A DNA stretch of 64,000 nt, taken from NCBI RefSeq assembly GCF_003326795.1, contig NZ_JPWI01000006.1:124001-188000 (forward strand), read 5' to 3'. Below are positions 9,158 to 18,592 of the stretch, piece after piece; the first letter of the stretch is position 1; each line of letters starts with the position of its first letter. The position numbers and the translations under genes were made by a program. Under the pieces are notes generated by a model. It saw nothing but the letters and a program-made list of their open reading frames with translations. It did not search any database and was not told the DNA's origin. Origin of the DNA: Thalassospira profundimaris. GTDB lineage: Bacteria > Pseudomonadota > Alphaproteobacteria > Rhodospirillales > Thalassospiraceae.

Positions 9158-9169
9158 ATTGCATGCAAT
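9158..9169. promoter_or_regulatory. 12-bp palindrome ATTGCATGCAAT upstream of the SnoaL-like gene
   Basis: Second exact copy of the palindrome at 7754-7765. Related half-matches flank it (TTTGCATGCAC at 9132-9142 and GTATGCAT at 9174-9181). The region also lies upstream of the plus-strand binding-protein gene at 9343, so one regulator could control both directions. Confidence 0.6.
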
Positions 9170-9342
9170 TTGCGTATGCATGAGGCAAATGACTTTTGAG
9201 AAATGATACGAAATTCCATAAGTATCTGATTTTATGTGATTTTGATTCTTGGCACGGGCTTTGCTGCAATGCGGTGGCTGTTCGGCGCGTATCGTGAAAC
9301 TGCGACGACCGAATGCGAAGTCACATAATCAGGGAGTCTCAC

Positions 9343-10530
9343 ATGCCTATTTCTTCGCCTATTCCGAAACTGACGCGTCGTGCCGCCCTTCTGGGGGCTG
9401 CGGCTGTGATGATGTTTGCTGCCACCTTGCCTGCCCATAACGCCCGTGCTGATGAAACCGTGAAGCTCGGCCTTGTTGCTGCGCTTAGTGGTCAGTCCGC
9501 CAAATCGGGTGAAGCAATTACGCGTGGGATCACCCTTGCGATTGACAAGATCAATGCCGAAGGCGGTGTTCTGGGCAAGCAGCTTGAACTTGTTTCGCGT
9601 GATGATGAAAGCAACCCGGGCAAAGGTCTGGTTGCTGCCCGTGAACTGGCACAGCGCGAAGGCGTTGCTGCGATCATTGGTGGTCTTGATACGCCGGTTT
9701 CCTTTGCCATCGTGCCTTATGCCAACCAGCAGAAAATTCCGTTCATCGGTCCGTGGGCCGCAGGCACCGGGATTACCAAAAACGGTGCGGAGGAAAACTA
9801 TGTCTTCCGTGTCTCGGCTGTTGATGAATATGTCGACGAAGCGATCACGGAATATCTGATCGCAAATTACGGTGCAAAAAAGCCGGGCATGATCCTGATT
9901 AACAATCCCTGGGGGGAGTCCAACGAAAAGGGCCTGCTCAAGGCGCTTGAAAAACGTGGCATGGCCCATGCCGGGATCGAAAAGTTTGAATCAAACGACG
10001 TTGATGTGGTCCCGCAGCTGACCCGTCTCAAGGAAAACGGTGCGGACTCCCTGTTCGTGGTTGCCAACGTTGCCCCGACCGCCCAGGTGATCAAATCGCT
10101 TGATCGCATGGGCTGGGATGTTCCGATTTCCTCGCATTGGGGCCCGGCGGGTGGTCGCTTTACCGAACTCGCAGGCAAATCGGGCGAGAAGGTTCATTTC
10201 ATCCAGACCTATCTGTTTACCGATGCAACCAGCCCGATGTTCGTCGAACTTCAGAAAAAGTTCCCTGAAATCAAAACCCTTGCCGATGTGACCCCGGCAA
10301 CCGGTATCGCCAACGCCTATGATGCGACCCTTCTGATTGCAGCGGCTATCGAAAAGGCCGGTTCAACCGAAGGCCCGGCGATCCGCGAAGCGATGTACGA
10401 GATTTCGGGCATCGAAGGCATGATCAAAACCTATGACAAGCCGTTCACCCCGGACGATCAGGACGCGCTTGGTCCGGAAGACTACACCTTCGCGCATTTC
10501 GTCGAAGGTCAGATCATTCCGATCAAATAA
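9343..10530 (+). CDS. Periplasmic substrate-binding protein of branched-chain amino acid type ABC importer
   Basis: A 395-residue LivJ-family binding protein started at ATG 9343 with AGGGAG ribosome-binding site. The N-terminus is a signal peptide with a twin-arginine-like element (LTRRAALLGAAAV) and a probable cleavage after NARA. The mature start DETVKLGLVAALSGQSAKSG and the following ITRGITLAIDKINAEGGVLG are hallmarks of the Periplasmic_binding_6 fold. It is followed by a hairpin and then by livH and fused livMGF genes. The ligand is unknown; the amidohydrolase in the same operon suggests an amide, ureide or heterocyclic nitrogen compound. Confidence 0.92.
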   Translation: MPISSPIPKLTRRAALLGAAAVMMFAATLPAHNARADETVKLGLVAALSGQSAKSGEAITRGITLAIDKINAEGGVLGKQLELVSRDDESNPGKGLVAARELAQREGVAAIIGGLDTPVSFAIVPYANQQKIPFIGPWAAGTGITKNGAEENYVFRVSAVDEYVDEAITEYLIANYGAKKPGMILINNPWGESNEKGLLKALEKRGMAHAGIEKFESNDVDVVPQLTRLKENGADSLFVVANVAPTAQVIKSLDRMGWDVPISSHWGPAGGRFTELAGKSGEKVHFIQTYLFTDATSPMFVELQKKFPEIKTLADVTPATGIANAYDATLLIAAAIEKAGSTEGPAIREAMYEISGIEGMIKTYDKPFTPDDQDALGPEDYTFAHFVEGQIIPIK

Positions 10531-10542
10531 GCCATCTTTTAA

Positions 10543-10593
10543 TCCCTGTGCGGTGCGGTCCCATCCCGTATCGCACGGGTTTTATTCCTTTTT
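10543..10593 (+). terminator. Attenuating hairpin between binding protein and permease genes
   Basis: An imperfect stem (ccctgtgcggtgcgg with cgtatcgcacggg) is followed by a T-rich run (ttttattccttttt). Located inside the operon, it is likely to reduce transcription of the permease genes relative to the binding protein. Confidence 0.55.
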
Positions 10594-10635
10594 GAATGAT
10601 GCGCTTTCGGGCGCGACATAAACAGGCGACTGGCA

Positions 10636-11511
10636 ATGACATTATTAATCGCAGCCCTGATTACCGGGATTGGACTGGGCAGTATGTACGGTCTGATCGC
10701 GCTCGGTTTTCAGATCACCTATTCCGTGTCTTCGAAAGTCAATTTTGCCCAAGGGTCGATGGTGATGCTTGGGGCGGTGTTGGGTTTTGTTTTTTGTGAA
10801 CGATACGGTTTGCCTGTCATTGTCGGGTATCCGCTGGCGATCCTGTGCTGTGGTCTTGCCGGTATTCTTGTCGAATTCTTCCTTGTCCGCCCCTTTGCCG
10901 TTCGCAATTCCGAAGCCTGGCTGATGGCAACTGTGGCAGGCGGCATTTTGCTTGATAACGCGGTGCTTTTCACTTTTGGCAATGAACCGCGCACCCTGCC
11001 TTCCGCCCTTGTGGGCGAAAGCTGGAACATCTTTGGCACCGGTGTGTATCCGCAGCAGATCCTGATCCCGATTGCAGCCATTGCTGTTGCCCTGGCCCTT
11101 CATGCGCTGTTCCGTCATACCCGTCAGGGGCGTGCGCTTTTGGCAGTCGTTCAGAACCTTCAGGCGGCAAAGCTGATGGGGATCAACACCACGGTGATGG
11201 TCACGGGTTCCTTTGCCATTTCGTCGATGCTTGCGGGCTGTGCCGGTCTTTTGATCGCGCCGCTGTTTTCCGTGCATTCGGATATGGGCACGCTGTTTGG
11301 GCTTAAGGCCTTTGCGGTTGCCATTCTGGGCGGGATGACGTCGGCCTACAGCGTGATGCTGGCGGGCTTTATCTATGGTCTGGTCGAGGCCGGTGTGACC
11401 ACCTATCTCGGATCGTCCTATACCTTCATTGTCGTATTCGCACTTGTGATTGCGGTTCTGACCATCAAACCAAGCGGTCTGTTTGGCCGTGCAGCGATCA
11501 AGAAGGTCTGA
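10636..11511 (+). CDS. LivH-type ABC permease
   Basis: A 291-residue inner-membrane permease with about eight hydrophobic segments. The LivH signatures ALGFQITYSVSSKVNFAQGSMVMLGA near the start (positions about 18-43) and KAFAVAILGGMTSAYSVMLAGFIYGL near the C-terminus are clear. It forms the membrane channel together with the LivM part of the fused protein. Its TGA stop shares one base with the ATG of the fused gene, so the two are translationally coupled. Confidence 0.93.
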   Translation: MTLLIAALITGIGLGSMYGLIALGFQITYSVSSKVNFAQGSMVMLGAVLGFVFCERYGLPVIVGYPLAILCCGLAGILVEFFLVRPFAVRNSEAWLMATVAGGILLDNAVLFTFGNEPRTLPSALVGESWNIFGTGVYPQQILIPIAAIAVALALHALFRHTRQGRALLAVVQNLQAAKLMGINTTVMVTGSFAISSMLAGCAGLLIAPLFSVHSDMGTLFGLKAFAVAILGGMTSAYSVMLAGFIYGLVEAGVTTYLGSSYTFIVVFALVIAVLTIKPSGLFGRAAIKKV

Positions 11512-14075
11512 TGATGAAGCGTGATATGAAGTTCAAAAATCCAATGCCCAGGCTTAATAAACCTGTCGCCCTTGATACCGTGATTGTCCTTGCCGTCCTT
11601 GGCGGATTGATCGGTGTTTCGATCACTGGTGGCTATACCCAGTTCATCATCGGCCTTGTTGCCATCACCACGGTTCTGTGTGTGGGACTGAACGTTCTTT
11701 ATGGTCTGACCGGACTTGTGTCACTCGGTCAGGTCGGCTTCTTTGCCATTGGCGCTTATGCCAGTGCGATCCTGACCCTTGCCGGGGTCAATTTCTGGCT
11801 GTCGCTGGTTGCAGCAACCTTGATTGCCGGTGTTGCTGGCTGTGTGCTGGCGCTTTCGGCTGCAAGGATGGCCGGGCCGTTCCTTGCCATGGTGACCATT
11901 GCCTTTGCTTTTATTGTCGAGCATGGCGCGATTGAATGGCGATCTCTCACCGGCGGGCAGAACGGATTGATGGGTTTTCCCATGCCCGAACTGTTTGGCT
12001 ATATGTTTGGCGAAACCGATCTGGTGATGCTGTGTGTGGTTCTGGGCGGGGTTGCGTTGCTGGCATTCCGTCGTCTGGCGACAAGCGGCTGGGGCATGGC
12101 GATGACGTCGATGCGCGATGCCGAAATTGCGGCCAGTTCGCTGGGCTATAATGCCTTTGTTGTCAAGGCGTCGGGCTTTGCGATTGCCGCGGCCATGGCA
12201 GGCCTTGCCGGTGCGCTGTTTGCACCGCTTATGATGTTCATTGCCCCGTCGAACTTCCCGTTCAGCCAGTCGATCCTGTATCTGTTTGCGGTCATTCTGG
12301 GTGGTGCGGGCACGGTTCTGGGGCCGCTGGTTGGCGCGACCGTTTCGGTGATGTTGCCCGAAATTCTGGCCGATTTTGCCGAATATCGTTTGCTGATTTT
12401 CGGGGCACTTCTGATCGTGGTTCTGCTGATCGCGCCACGCGGTATTGTTGGTGTGGTTGAACGTTTCATCCCGCTTAAAAAACGCACGGTCAATGCAATC
12501 CCCGCCGCCGAAATCGAAGCCGGGCTTAAGGCCTATGGCAAGTCAGACGGACTGGTGGTTGATGATATCTCCATCGCCTTTGGCGGGGTGAAGGCGGTGA
12601 ATTCCGTATCCTTTGCCGCCAAACCGGGACAGGTGACATCGATCATTGGCCCGAACGGGGCAGGCAAGACCACGCTTTTGAACATCATCAGCGGCTTCTA
12701 CAAACCAACCGAGGGGGCCGTTCGGATCGGCAATCAGGACATCGCCGGAAAGCCGACCGACTTTGCCGCGCGCAACGGAATTGCACGCACCTATCAGGCA
12801 ACCCGGCTTTTTGAAAACATGTCGGTTGTCGATAACGTGATTGCCGGGATTCCGGTCGGGCGTTTTGGCAAGCCGTTCAGCGCCATTGCATCGGACGAAA
12901 ACCGCAATCATGCGGCGGGACTTTTGGCGTTTTGCGGATATCAGGGCGATATCGATGCCCGTGCCGGTGACTTGCCGCATGTGGATCGCCGTCTGGTCGA
13001 AATTGCGCGCTCGCTTGCGACCAAGCCCGGTGTGTTGTTGCTTGATGAACCGGCCGCCGGTTTGATGCATGCCGATAAAGTTGCGCTGTCAAAATTGCTG
13101 CGTCAGTTGGCCGATGCCGGAATCACGGTGGTTCTGGTCGAACATGACATGGAAATGGTCATGGGCATTTCCGATCAGATTTTGGCGGTCGATGCCGGAA
13201 CCCCGATCATCTTTGGCAGTCCGCAGGCGGTCCAGAATGATCCGCAAGTCATTGCCGCCTATCTGGGGGATGGCAAAATGAAAGCCCGCCCGCGTCCGGT
13301 GCCGTTCGAGGCGGGTGAATCACCCGTCATTGAAACCCTGCGTTTGACGGCGGGATATGGCGCGGCCCCGGTTCTGCATTCGGTTGATCTTAAGGTCCGG
13401 CAGGGCGAAATGGTTGCCCTGCTTGGTGCCAATGGGGCTGGCAAATCAACCTTCCTGACGGCTCTTGCCGGGTTGCTCCGGCCAGTGAAGGGGCAGATCG
13501 TTCTCAATAACGAATATATCCACGCGCTTGCCCCGCACCAGATTGTTGAACAGGGACTGATCCTTGTCCCCGAAGGACGGCAGGTCTTCCCGGAACTGAC
13601 GGTGCGCGAAAACATCGAACTGGGGGCCTATAAGCAACCCAGACCGGTCAGTCATGACGAACTGGAAGCCATCCTGAAACGTTTCCCGCGTTTGCGGGAC
13701 CGTATCAACAGTCCGGCCGGGCTCCTGTCGGGCGGCGAACAGCAGATGATGGCAATCGCGCGCGGTCTGGTGGCCAAGCCAAAGGCCTTGTTGCTTGATG
13801 AGCCGTCCCTTGGTCTGGCACCCGCCATGACCGAAGAACTTTATGCCATTCTGGGTGAACTGCGCGATGACGGGGTGACGATCCTTCTGGTCGATCAGAT
13901 GGCGACCATGGCGCTGGCCGTTGCCGATTACGCCTATGTCCTTGAGCAGGGGCAGGTGGTTGCCGAGGGCATTGCGGCCGATTTGCGACAGGATGAACGC
14001 CTGATTGCGGCCTATCTTGGTGGCAGCGAACAGGGCGATAAAAATCAAGAAAAGGAAGCCGTTGCAAATGCTTGA
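11511..14075 (+). CDS. Fused LivM permease - LivG ATPase - LivF ATPase
   Basis: One uninterrupted 854-codon frame joins three subunits normally encoded separately. Residues about 1-325 form a LivM permease (NVLYGLTGLVSLGQVGFFAIGAYA; C-terminal RGIVGVVERFIPLKK). Residues about 345-590 form a LivG ATPase with Walker A GPNGAGKTT (380-388) and Walker B VLLLDEP, but its signature region reads DLPHVDRRLVEIAR (487-500) in place of LSxGQ. Residues about 605-838 form a LivF ATPase with Walker A GANGAGKST (639-647), signature LSGGEQQ (739-745) and Walker B ALLLDEP. A covalent link fixes the 1:1:1 ratio and places both nucleotide sites on one chain. Substrate is unknown; the deaminase-like gene overlaps its end by 8 bp. 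Confidence 0.95.
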   Translation: MMKRDMKFKNPMPRLNKPVALDTVIVLAVLGGLIGVSITGGYTQFIIGLVAITTVLCVGLNVLYGLTGLVSLGQVGFFAIGAYASAILTLAGVNFWLSLVAATLIAGVAGCVLALSAARMAGPFLAMVTIAFAFIVEHGAIEWRSLTGGQNGLMGFPMPELFGYMFGETDLVMLCVVLGGVALLAFRRLATSGWGMAMTSMRDAEIAASSLGYNAFVVKASGFAIAAAMAGLAGALFAPLMMFIAPSNFPFSQSILYLFAVILGGAGTVLGPLVGATVSVMLPEILADFAEYRLLIFGALLIVVLLIAPRGIVGVVERFIPLKKRTVNAIPAAEIEAGLKAYGKSDGLVVDDISIAFGGVKAVNSVSFAAKPGQVTSIIGPNGAGKTTLLNIISGFYKPTEGAVRIGNQDIAGKPTDFAARNGIARTYQATRLFENMSVVDNVIAGIPVGRFGKPFSAIASDENRNHAAGLLAFCGYQGDIDARAGDLPHVDRRLVEIARSLATKPGVLLLDEPAAGLMHADKVALSKLLRQLADAGITVVLVEHDMEMVMGISDQILAVDAGTPIIFGSPQAVQNDPQVIAAYLGDGKMKARPRPVPFEAGESPVIETLRLTAGYGAAPVLHSVDLKVRQGEMVALLGANGAGKSTFLTALAGLLRPVKGQIVLNNEYIHALAPHQIVEQGLILVPEGRQVFPELTVRENIELGAYKQPRPVSHDELEAILKRFPRLRDRINSPAGLLSGGEQQMMAIARGLVAKPKALLLDEPSLGLAPAMTEELYAILGELRDDGVTILLVDQMATMALAVADYAYVLEQGQVVAEGIAADLRQDERLIAAYLGGSEQGDKNQEKEAVANA

Positions 14076-15288
14076 CTATCTGGTGAGAAACGCCTGCCTG
14101 CATGGCGAAAACGGACTTGTTGATATTGCCGTAAAGGGCGGGAAAATTGTTGAGATCGCAAAGGCCATTTCAACCGAGGCGCCGAGCTTTGATGCCAGCG
14201 GCCAGCTGATCAGTTGCGGCTTTGTCGAAAGTCATCTGCATCTGGACAAGGCCTGTATTCTTGATCGGGCCAAGAATGAAACCGGGACCCTTGCCGGGGC
14301 AATCAGTGCGGTTGCCAATGCCAAAAGCGGTTTTACCGAAGATGACATTTATCGTCGCGGCTCACGCGTGATTGAAAAGGCAATTACCGAGGGAACCAAC
14401 GCCATCCGCACCCATGTGGAAATTGATCCGGGCATCGGTCTTGCGGGATTTAATGCGGTTAAATGCCTGAAGGAAGATTACGCCTGGGCGATGGATATCG
14501 AGATTTGCGTCTTCCCGCAGGAAGGCCTGTTCAACTATCCCGGCACAGAAGAACTCCTGCGCGAGGCCCTTGAAAACGGTGCCGATCTTTTGGGTGGCTG
14601 TCCCTATATGGATACGGACCCGAATGGTCAGATCCTGCGTCTGTTTGAAATGGCGCGCCAATATGATGTCGATCTTGATTTCCATCTTGATTTCGATCTG
14701 GACGGTTCGTGGCGCCATCTTGACGAAGTCGCCCGCCAGTCGATTGCCTTTGGCTGGCAAGGGCGGGTGATGATTGGTCATGTGACCAAGCTTTCGGTCC
14801 TGCCGAAAGCGGAACTTGAAGACACAATCGCACTCATGCGCGATGCCGGGATTGGATTAACCGTGCTTCCGGCAACCGACCTTTTCCTGACCGGGCGCGA
14901 TCATGATCATAGCGTTCCGCGCGGCGTGGCCCCGGCGCACAAGATTGCCCATCATGGCGTTTGCTGCACAATTGCGACCAACAATGTGCTTAATCCGTTC
15001 ACGCCTTATGGGGATTGTTCGCTGTCGCGCATGGCAAATCTTTACGCCAATGTCAGTCAGCTTGCGACCGAGGCCGAGCTTGAAAACTGCTTTGCCATGG
15101 TGTCCGATGCCCCGGCCAAGCTTCTGGGCCGGTCCACCAAGATCGCAGTGGGCGAAGCGGCAAGCTTCATCATCCTGCCCGCCCAAAGTCGCGCACAGGT
15201 GGTTTCCGAAATCAGCCGCCCGGTTTGGGGCATGAAAGACGGGCGGGTAACGTTCGAACATCCCGCCGCAAAGCTGTTTCGGCCATAA
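14068..15288 (+). CDS. Cytosine-deaminase-like amidohydrolase
   Basis: A 406-residue TIM-barrel metal-dependent hydrolase started at ATG 14068, overlapping the fused transporter gene by 8 bp. Metal ligands of the CodA group are visible: HxH at 56/58 (VESHLHLDKAC), His206 (DFHLDFDLDG) and His238 (IGHVTKLS). At the position of the CodA catalytic Asp it instead has Asn305/306 (TIATNNVLNPF), and the CodA catalytic Glu of HxxE is Phe209. It is therefore unlikely to be an ordinary cytosine deaminase. Tight coupling to the importer implies that it acts on the imported compound, probably an amide or cyclic nitrogen compound. Confidence 0.85.
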   Translation: MLDYLVRNACLHGENGLVDIAVKGGKIVEIAKAISTEAPSFDASGQLISCGFVESHLHLDKACILDRAKNETGTLAGAISAVANAKSGFTEDDIYRRGSRVIEKAITEGTNAIRTHVEIDPGIGLAGFNAVKCLKEDYAWAMDIEICVFPQEGLFNYPGTEELLREALENGADLLGGCPYMDTDPNGQILRLFEMARQYDVDLDFHLDFDLDGSWRHLDEVARQSIAFGWQGRVMIGHVTKLSVLPKAELEDTIALMRDAGIGLTVLPATDLFLTGRDHDHSVPRGVAPAHKIAHHGVCCTIATNNVLNPFTPYGDCSLSRMANLYANVSQLATEAELENCFAMVSDAPAKLLGRSTKIAVGEAASFIILPAQSRAQVVSEISRPVWGMKDGRVTFEHPAAKLFRP

Positions 15289-15300
15289 GTCACACAAATA

Positions 15301-15330
15301 AAAAAGGGCAGCAAATATACTGCCCTTTTT
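15301..15330. terminator. Bidirectional terminator between amidohydrolase and patD-like genes
   Basis: An AAAAAGGGCAG...CTGCCCTTTTT stem with an 8-base loop has A-tract and T-tract on the two sides, so it can stop transcription from both the plus-strand amidohydrolase operon and the convergent minus-strand aldehyde dehydrogenase operon. Confidence 0.9.
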
Positions 15331-15352
15331 GTCTGATGATTGGTGGTTGTGA

Positions 15353-16780
15353 CTAACCGTGCGCGATCATGATGTGACGGGCAGCGGTGTAGTCTTCGAG
15401 TGCGTAGTGTGACATGTCCTTGCCATAGCCGGATTGTTTCAAACCACCATGGGGCATTTCATTGACCAGCATGAAGTGGGTGTTGATCCATGTGCAGCCA
15501 TAACGCAGGCGGGCACTTGTTTGCATGGCGCGCGAGATATCCTTGGTCCAGATCGATGATGCCAGACCATAATCGGAATCATTGGCCCAAGCGACGGCCT
15601 CGTCGACATCGGTAAAGCGGGTGATGGACGCCACCGGCCCGAAAACCTCGCGGCGCACGATTTCATCAGATTGAAGGGCACCGGCAATCACGGTCGGCTG
15701 ATAGAAGAAGCCCGGCCCGTCATGCAGTTTGCCGCCGGTGGTGATTTCGATGTGTTTCTGCTCGGATGCGCGGGCGACGAAGCTTGCCACGCGGTCACGC
15801 TGGCGTTCGGAAATCAGCGGGCCGATTTCATTTTCGCTGTCGTCCGCACGGGCATAGGCAATGCTTGAAACCGCCGATGACAAATCCGCCACCAGCTTGT
15901 CATGGATTTTCGGGCCTGCATAAATGCGACACGCTGCCGTGCAATCCTGACCGGCGTTATAGTAGCTAAAGGCGCGCAACCCTTCGACAACCGCATCCAC
16001 ATCGGCATCATCAAAGACAATGACGGGTGCCTTGCCGCCCAGTTCCAGATGGGTGCGCTTGACCGATTTGGCCGCAGCCTGAAGAACCTTTTTGCCGGTT
16101 GCGACATCACCGGTGATCGAAATCATATCGACCTTGGGATGGTTGATCAGGGCATTGCCCACGGTGGCCCCGCGACCCAGCACGATATTCACCACACCTT
16201 CGGGCAGGATATCGGCCAGAATGGTTGCCAGTTTAAGGGCGGTCAACGGCGTCTGTTCGGAGGGTTTGAAGACAACCGTGTTACCCCCGGCAATCGCCGG
16301 GGCGAGTTTCCAGGCCATCATCATCATCGGATAGTTCCAGGGCGCGATGGAACCAACCACACCAATCGGATCGCGGCGGATCATCGAAGTGTGTCCGGGC
16401 ATGTATTCACCGGCAAGTGAGCCCTGCATACAGCGTACAGCACCGGCAAAGAAGCGATAGCAATCGACAATGGCGGGAATTTCGTCATCGCGCACCGCAT
16501 TGATCGGTTTGCCGCAGTTCAGGGATTCCAGTTTGACGAATTCTTCGGCTTCGGCCTCGATCCGGTCGGCTATTTTCAGAAGATAACCCGACCGTTCTGA
16601 CGGTGTGGTGCGCGACCAGGATTTGAATGCATGTTCTGCGGCATTCACGGCCCGGTCGATCTGTTCCATTGATGCTTCGGGCAGCATCATGATGGTTTCG
16701 CCGGTTTTCGGATTGATGATGTTTTCTTCGGCTTCGACGCCCATTTCAAGGCTGCTGCCGATCAGCATCTTGGTATCCAT
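15353..16780 (-). CDS. patD: Gamma-aminobutyraldehyde dehydrogenase (PatD/YdcW-like)
   Basis: A 475-residue NAD-dependent aldehyde dehydrogenase started at ATG 16780, which has a GGGAGAG ribosome-binding site. Catalytic residues are Cys280 ([11 protein letters not shown]), Glu246 ([10 protein letters not shown]) and Asn149 (IAPWNYP). The segment [20 protein letters not shown] and the [12 protein letters not shown] context are characteristic of YdcW/PatD, which oxidises 4-aminobutanal from putrescine to GABA. It is the last gene of an operon with the same order as E. coli ydcSTUVW (binding protein, ATPase, two permeases, dehydrogenase), which supports the assignment. A terminator follows. Confidence 0.88.
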   Translation of the reverse strand: MDTKMLIGSSLEMGVEAEENIINPKTGETIMMLPEASMEQIDRAVNAAEHAFKSWSRTTPSERSGYLLKIADRIEAEAEEFVKLESLNCGKPINAVRDDEIPAIVDCYRFFAGAVRCMQGSLAGEYMPGHTSMIRRDPIGVVGSIAPWNYPMMMMAWKLAPAIAGGNTVVFKPSEQTPLTALKLATILADILPEGVVNIVLGRGATVGNALINHPKVDMISITGDVATGKKVLQAAAKSVKRTHLELGGKAPVIVFDDADVDAVVEGLRAFSYYNAGQDCTAACRIYAGPKIHDKLVADLSSAVSSIAYARADDSENEIGPLISERQRDRVASFVARASEQKHIEITTGGKLHDGPGFFYQPTVIAGALQSDEIVRREVFGPVASITRFTDVDEAVAWANDSDYGLASSIWTKDISRAMQTSARLRYGCTWINTHFMLVNEMPHGGLKQSGYGKDMSHYALEDYTAARHIMIAHG

Positions 16781-16815
16781 AATAAGCTCTCCCGTTTGTA
16801 TCATTATCGCGTTGT

Positions 16816-17631
16816 TCATTTCCCGGATCCGGCCACCTGATCGCCATCACGCGTCAGGTAATAGGCCGCAAGGATCGGCAGGACCGTGACCATAACCACA
16901 ACCATCGCCACCACATTGGTGACCGGTCGCTGGCGCGGTCGGACAAGTTCTTCAAGCATCCAGATCGGCAGGGTCGATTGCTGGCCTGCGGTAAAGGTCG
17001 TGACGATCACCTCGTCAAAGGACAGGGCAAAGGCCAGCATGCCACCCGCCAGAAGGGCGGTGCCGATATTGGGCAGAATGACATGGCGGAATGTCTGGAA
17101 ACTGTTGGCACCCAGATCCATTGATGCCTCGACCAGTGATCCCGATGTGCGTCTGAAACGCGCGACCACATTGTTATAGACAACAACAACACAGAAGGTC
17201 GCGTGACCCAGAATGATCGTCCAGATCGAGAACGGAATGTCGGCAATGCTGAAGGCTGACCGAAGCGCAATACCGGTAATGATGCCGGGCAATGCAATCG
17301 GCAGGATCACCAGAAGCGAAATGGTTTCCCGGCCAAAGAATTTGGTCCGTGAGACTGCCGCTGCGCACAGCGTTCCCAAAACCATGGCAATCACGGTCGA
17401 GATGGTCGCGACCTGTAACGACAGTTTCAAGGCATCCCAGACATCCGGACGGTTCCATGTGACTTCCAGCCACTTCATGGTGAAACCGGGCGGCGGCCAC
17501 TGGTATGATTTGTCCTCGGTCGTGAAGGCATAGACAAAGATCAGCGCAATGGGCAGGTGCATAAAGGCAAGACCAAGCCCGGCGGCGGCTTTCAGCGCAA
17601 AGGGTGCGCGTTGCTTTCCATCAGATCGCAT
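16816..17631 (-). CDS. PotC/YdcV-type ABC permease
   Basis: A 271-residue inner-membrane permease started at ATG 17631 ([13 protein letters not shown]), which overlaps the upstream permease stop by 11 bp; longer in-frame starts lie inside that gene. It has six hydrophobic segments and the EAA cytoplasmic loop [20 protein letters not shown] that docks on the ATPase. The segment [14 protein letters not shown] is typical of the polyamine-type second permease. It acts with the gene products at 17621-20964 as a probable polyamine or related importer. Confidence 0.92.
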   Translation of the reverse strand: MRSDGKQRAPFALKAAAGLGLAFMHLPIALIFVYAFTTEDKSYQWPPPGFTMKWLEVTWNRPDVWDALKLSLQVATISTVIAMVLGTLCAAAVSRTKFFGRETISLLVILPIALPGIITGIALRSAFSIADIPFSIWTIILGHATFCVVVVYNNVVARFRRTSGSLVEASMDLGANSFQTFRHVILPNIGTALLAGGMLAFALSFDEVIVTTFTAGQQSTLPIWMLEELVRPRQRPVTNVVAMVVVMVTVLPILAAYYLTRDGDQVAGSGK

Positions 17632-18592
17632 CGAAGGCCCCCATGCGTTTTGCGCCCCAAAGATAGAAGCCCATGATGACAATCGGCACGACCGTAAAGG
17701 CCGCAGCCAGCGGAATATTGCCCGCCGTGCCTTGCTGAGCATAAACAGCCTGACCGATAAACAGGCGCGATGACCCGACGATTTGCGGAATGATGTAATC
17801 ACCAAGGGTCAGTGAGAAGGTAAAGATCGACCCCGCGACAATGCCCGGCAAGGCCAGCGGGAAAATTACATGGCGGAATGTCTGACCCGGTGTGGCACCA
17901 AGGTCACCCGATGCCTCGATATAGCTTCCCGGGACACGTTCAAGGGCGGCCTGCACGGGCAGCACCATGAAAGGCAGCCAGACATACAGGAACACAAGGA
18001 AGGTGCCGGTGTAGCTGACCGACAGGGAATAACCACCAATGATCGGGATCGCAAGCCAGGCTTCAAGCAGCCAGGTCAGATGCAGCTTGGCGAAAATCCA
18101 GGTCAGAATGCCTTCCTTGGCCAGGATCAGTTTCCAGGCATAGACCTTGACCAGATAGCTCGACCAAAGCGGCAGCATCACACCGATGTAAAACAGTGCC
18201 TTCCATTTGCCGCGTGCATAGCGGGCGGCAAAATAGGCAATCGGAAATGCCACACAGGCCGCAGCGACTGTAACGATGGCGGCCATCGAAACGGTGCGGA
18301 TGATGATGTCGAGATTGGCCGGACGGAACAGCTCGCCATAGGTTTTCAGCGTCAGGTCGTATTGAACCATCCCCGAAAATTCATCGATGGAAAAGAAACT
18401 TTGCGCCAGTAACGCAAACAGCGATCCGAGATAGATGATGCCAAGCCACAAAGCAGGCGGGGTCAGCATCAGGATCAAAAGCAGTTTGGGATTGCGCCAG
18501 AACTTGTCAGACAGCGATCCGGTCCATCCGCCCTGACCGGGCAAAATGGCGCTGCTTTGAGCCGTTTGGGTGACGGATGAGGCGGCCGTCAT
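17621..18592 (-). CDS. PotB/YdcU-type ABC permease
   Basis: A 323-residue permease with an extended N-terminal cytoplasmic part of about 35 residues, then TM segments starting at [19 protein letters not shown]. The EAA loop [20 protein letters not shown] and the [12 protein letters not shown] segment mark it as the first permease of a spermidine/putrescine-type importer. It overlaps the ATPase gene upstream by 4 bp (ATGA type) and the second permease downstream by 11 bp, so the membrane part is tightly coupled. Confidence 0.93.
   Translation of the reverse strand: MTAASSVTQTAQSSAILPGQGGWTGSLSDKFWRNPKLLLILMLTPPALWLGIIYLGSLFALLAQSFFSIDEFSGMVQYDLTLKTYGELFRPANLDIIIRTVSMAAIVTVAAACVAFPIAYFAARYARGKWKALFYIGVMLPLWSSYLVKVYAWKLILAKEGILTWIFAKLHLTWLLEAWLAIPIIGGYSLSVSYTGTFLVFLYVWLPFMVLPVQAALERVPGSYIEASGDLGATPGQTFRHVIFPLALPGIVAGSIFTFSLTLGDYIIPQIVGSSRLFIGQAVYAQQGTAGNIPLAAAFTVVPIVIMGFYLWGAKRMGAFDAI

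Noticed and set aside
7754..9169. The repeated ATTCGAAT, ATTGCATGCAAT and TGAAAACGTTTACA motifs as one repeat family
   Set aside because: They differ in sequence and each is confined to one locus, which fits separate operators rather than a dispersed repeat.
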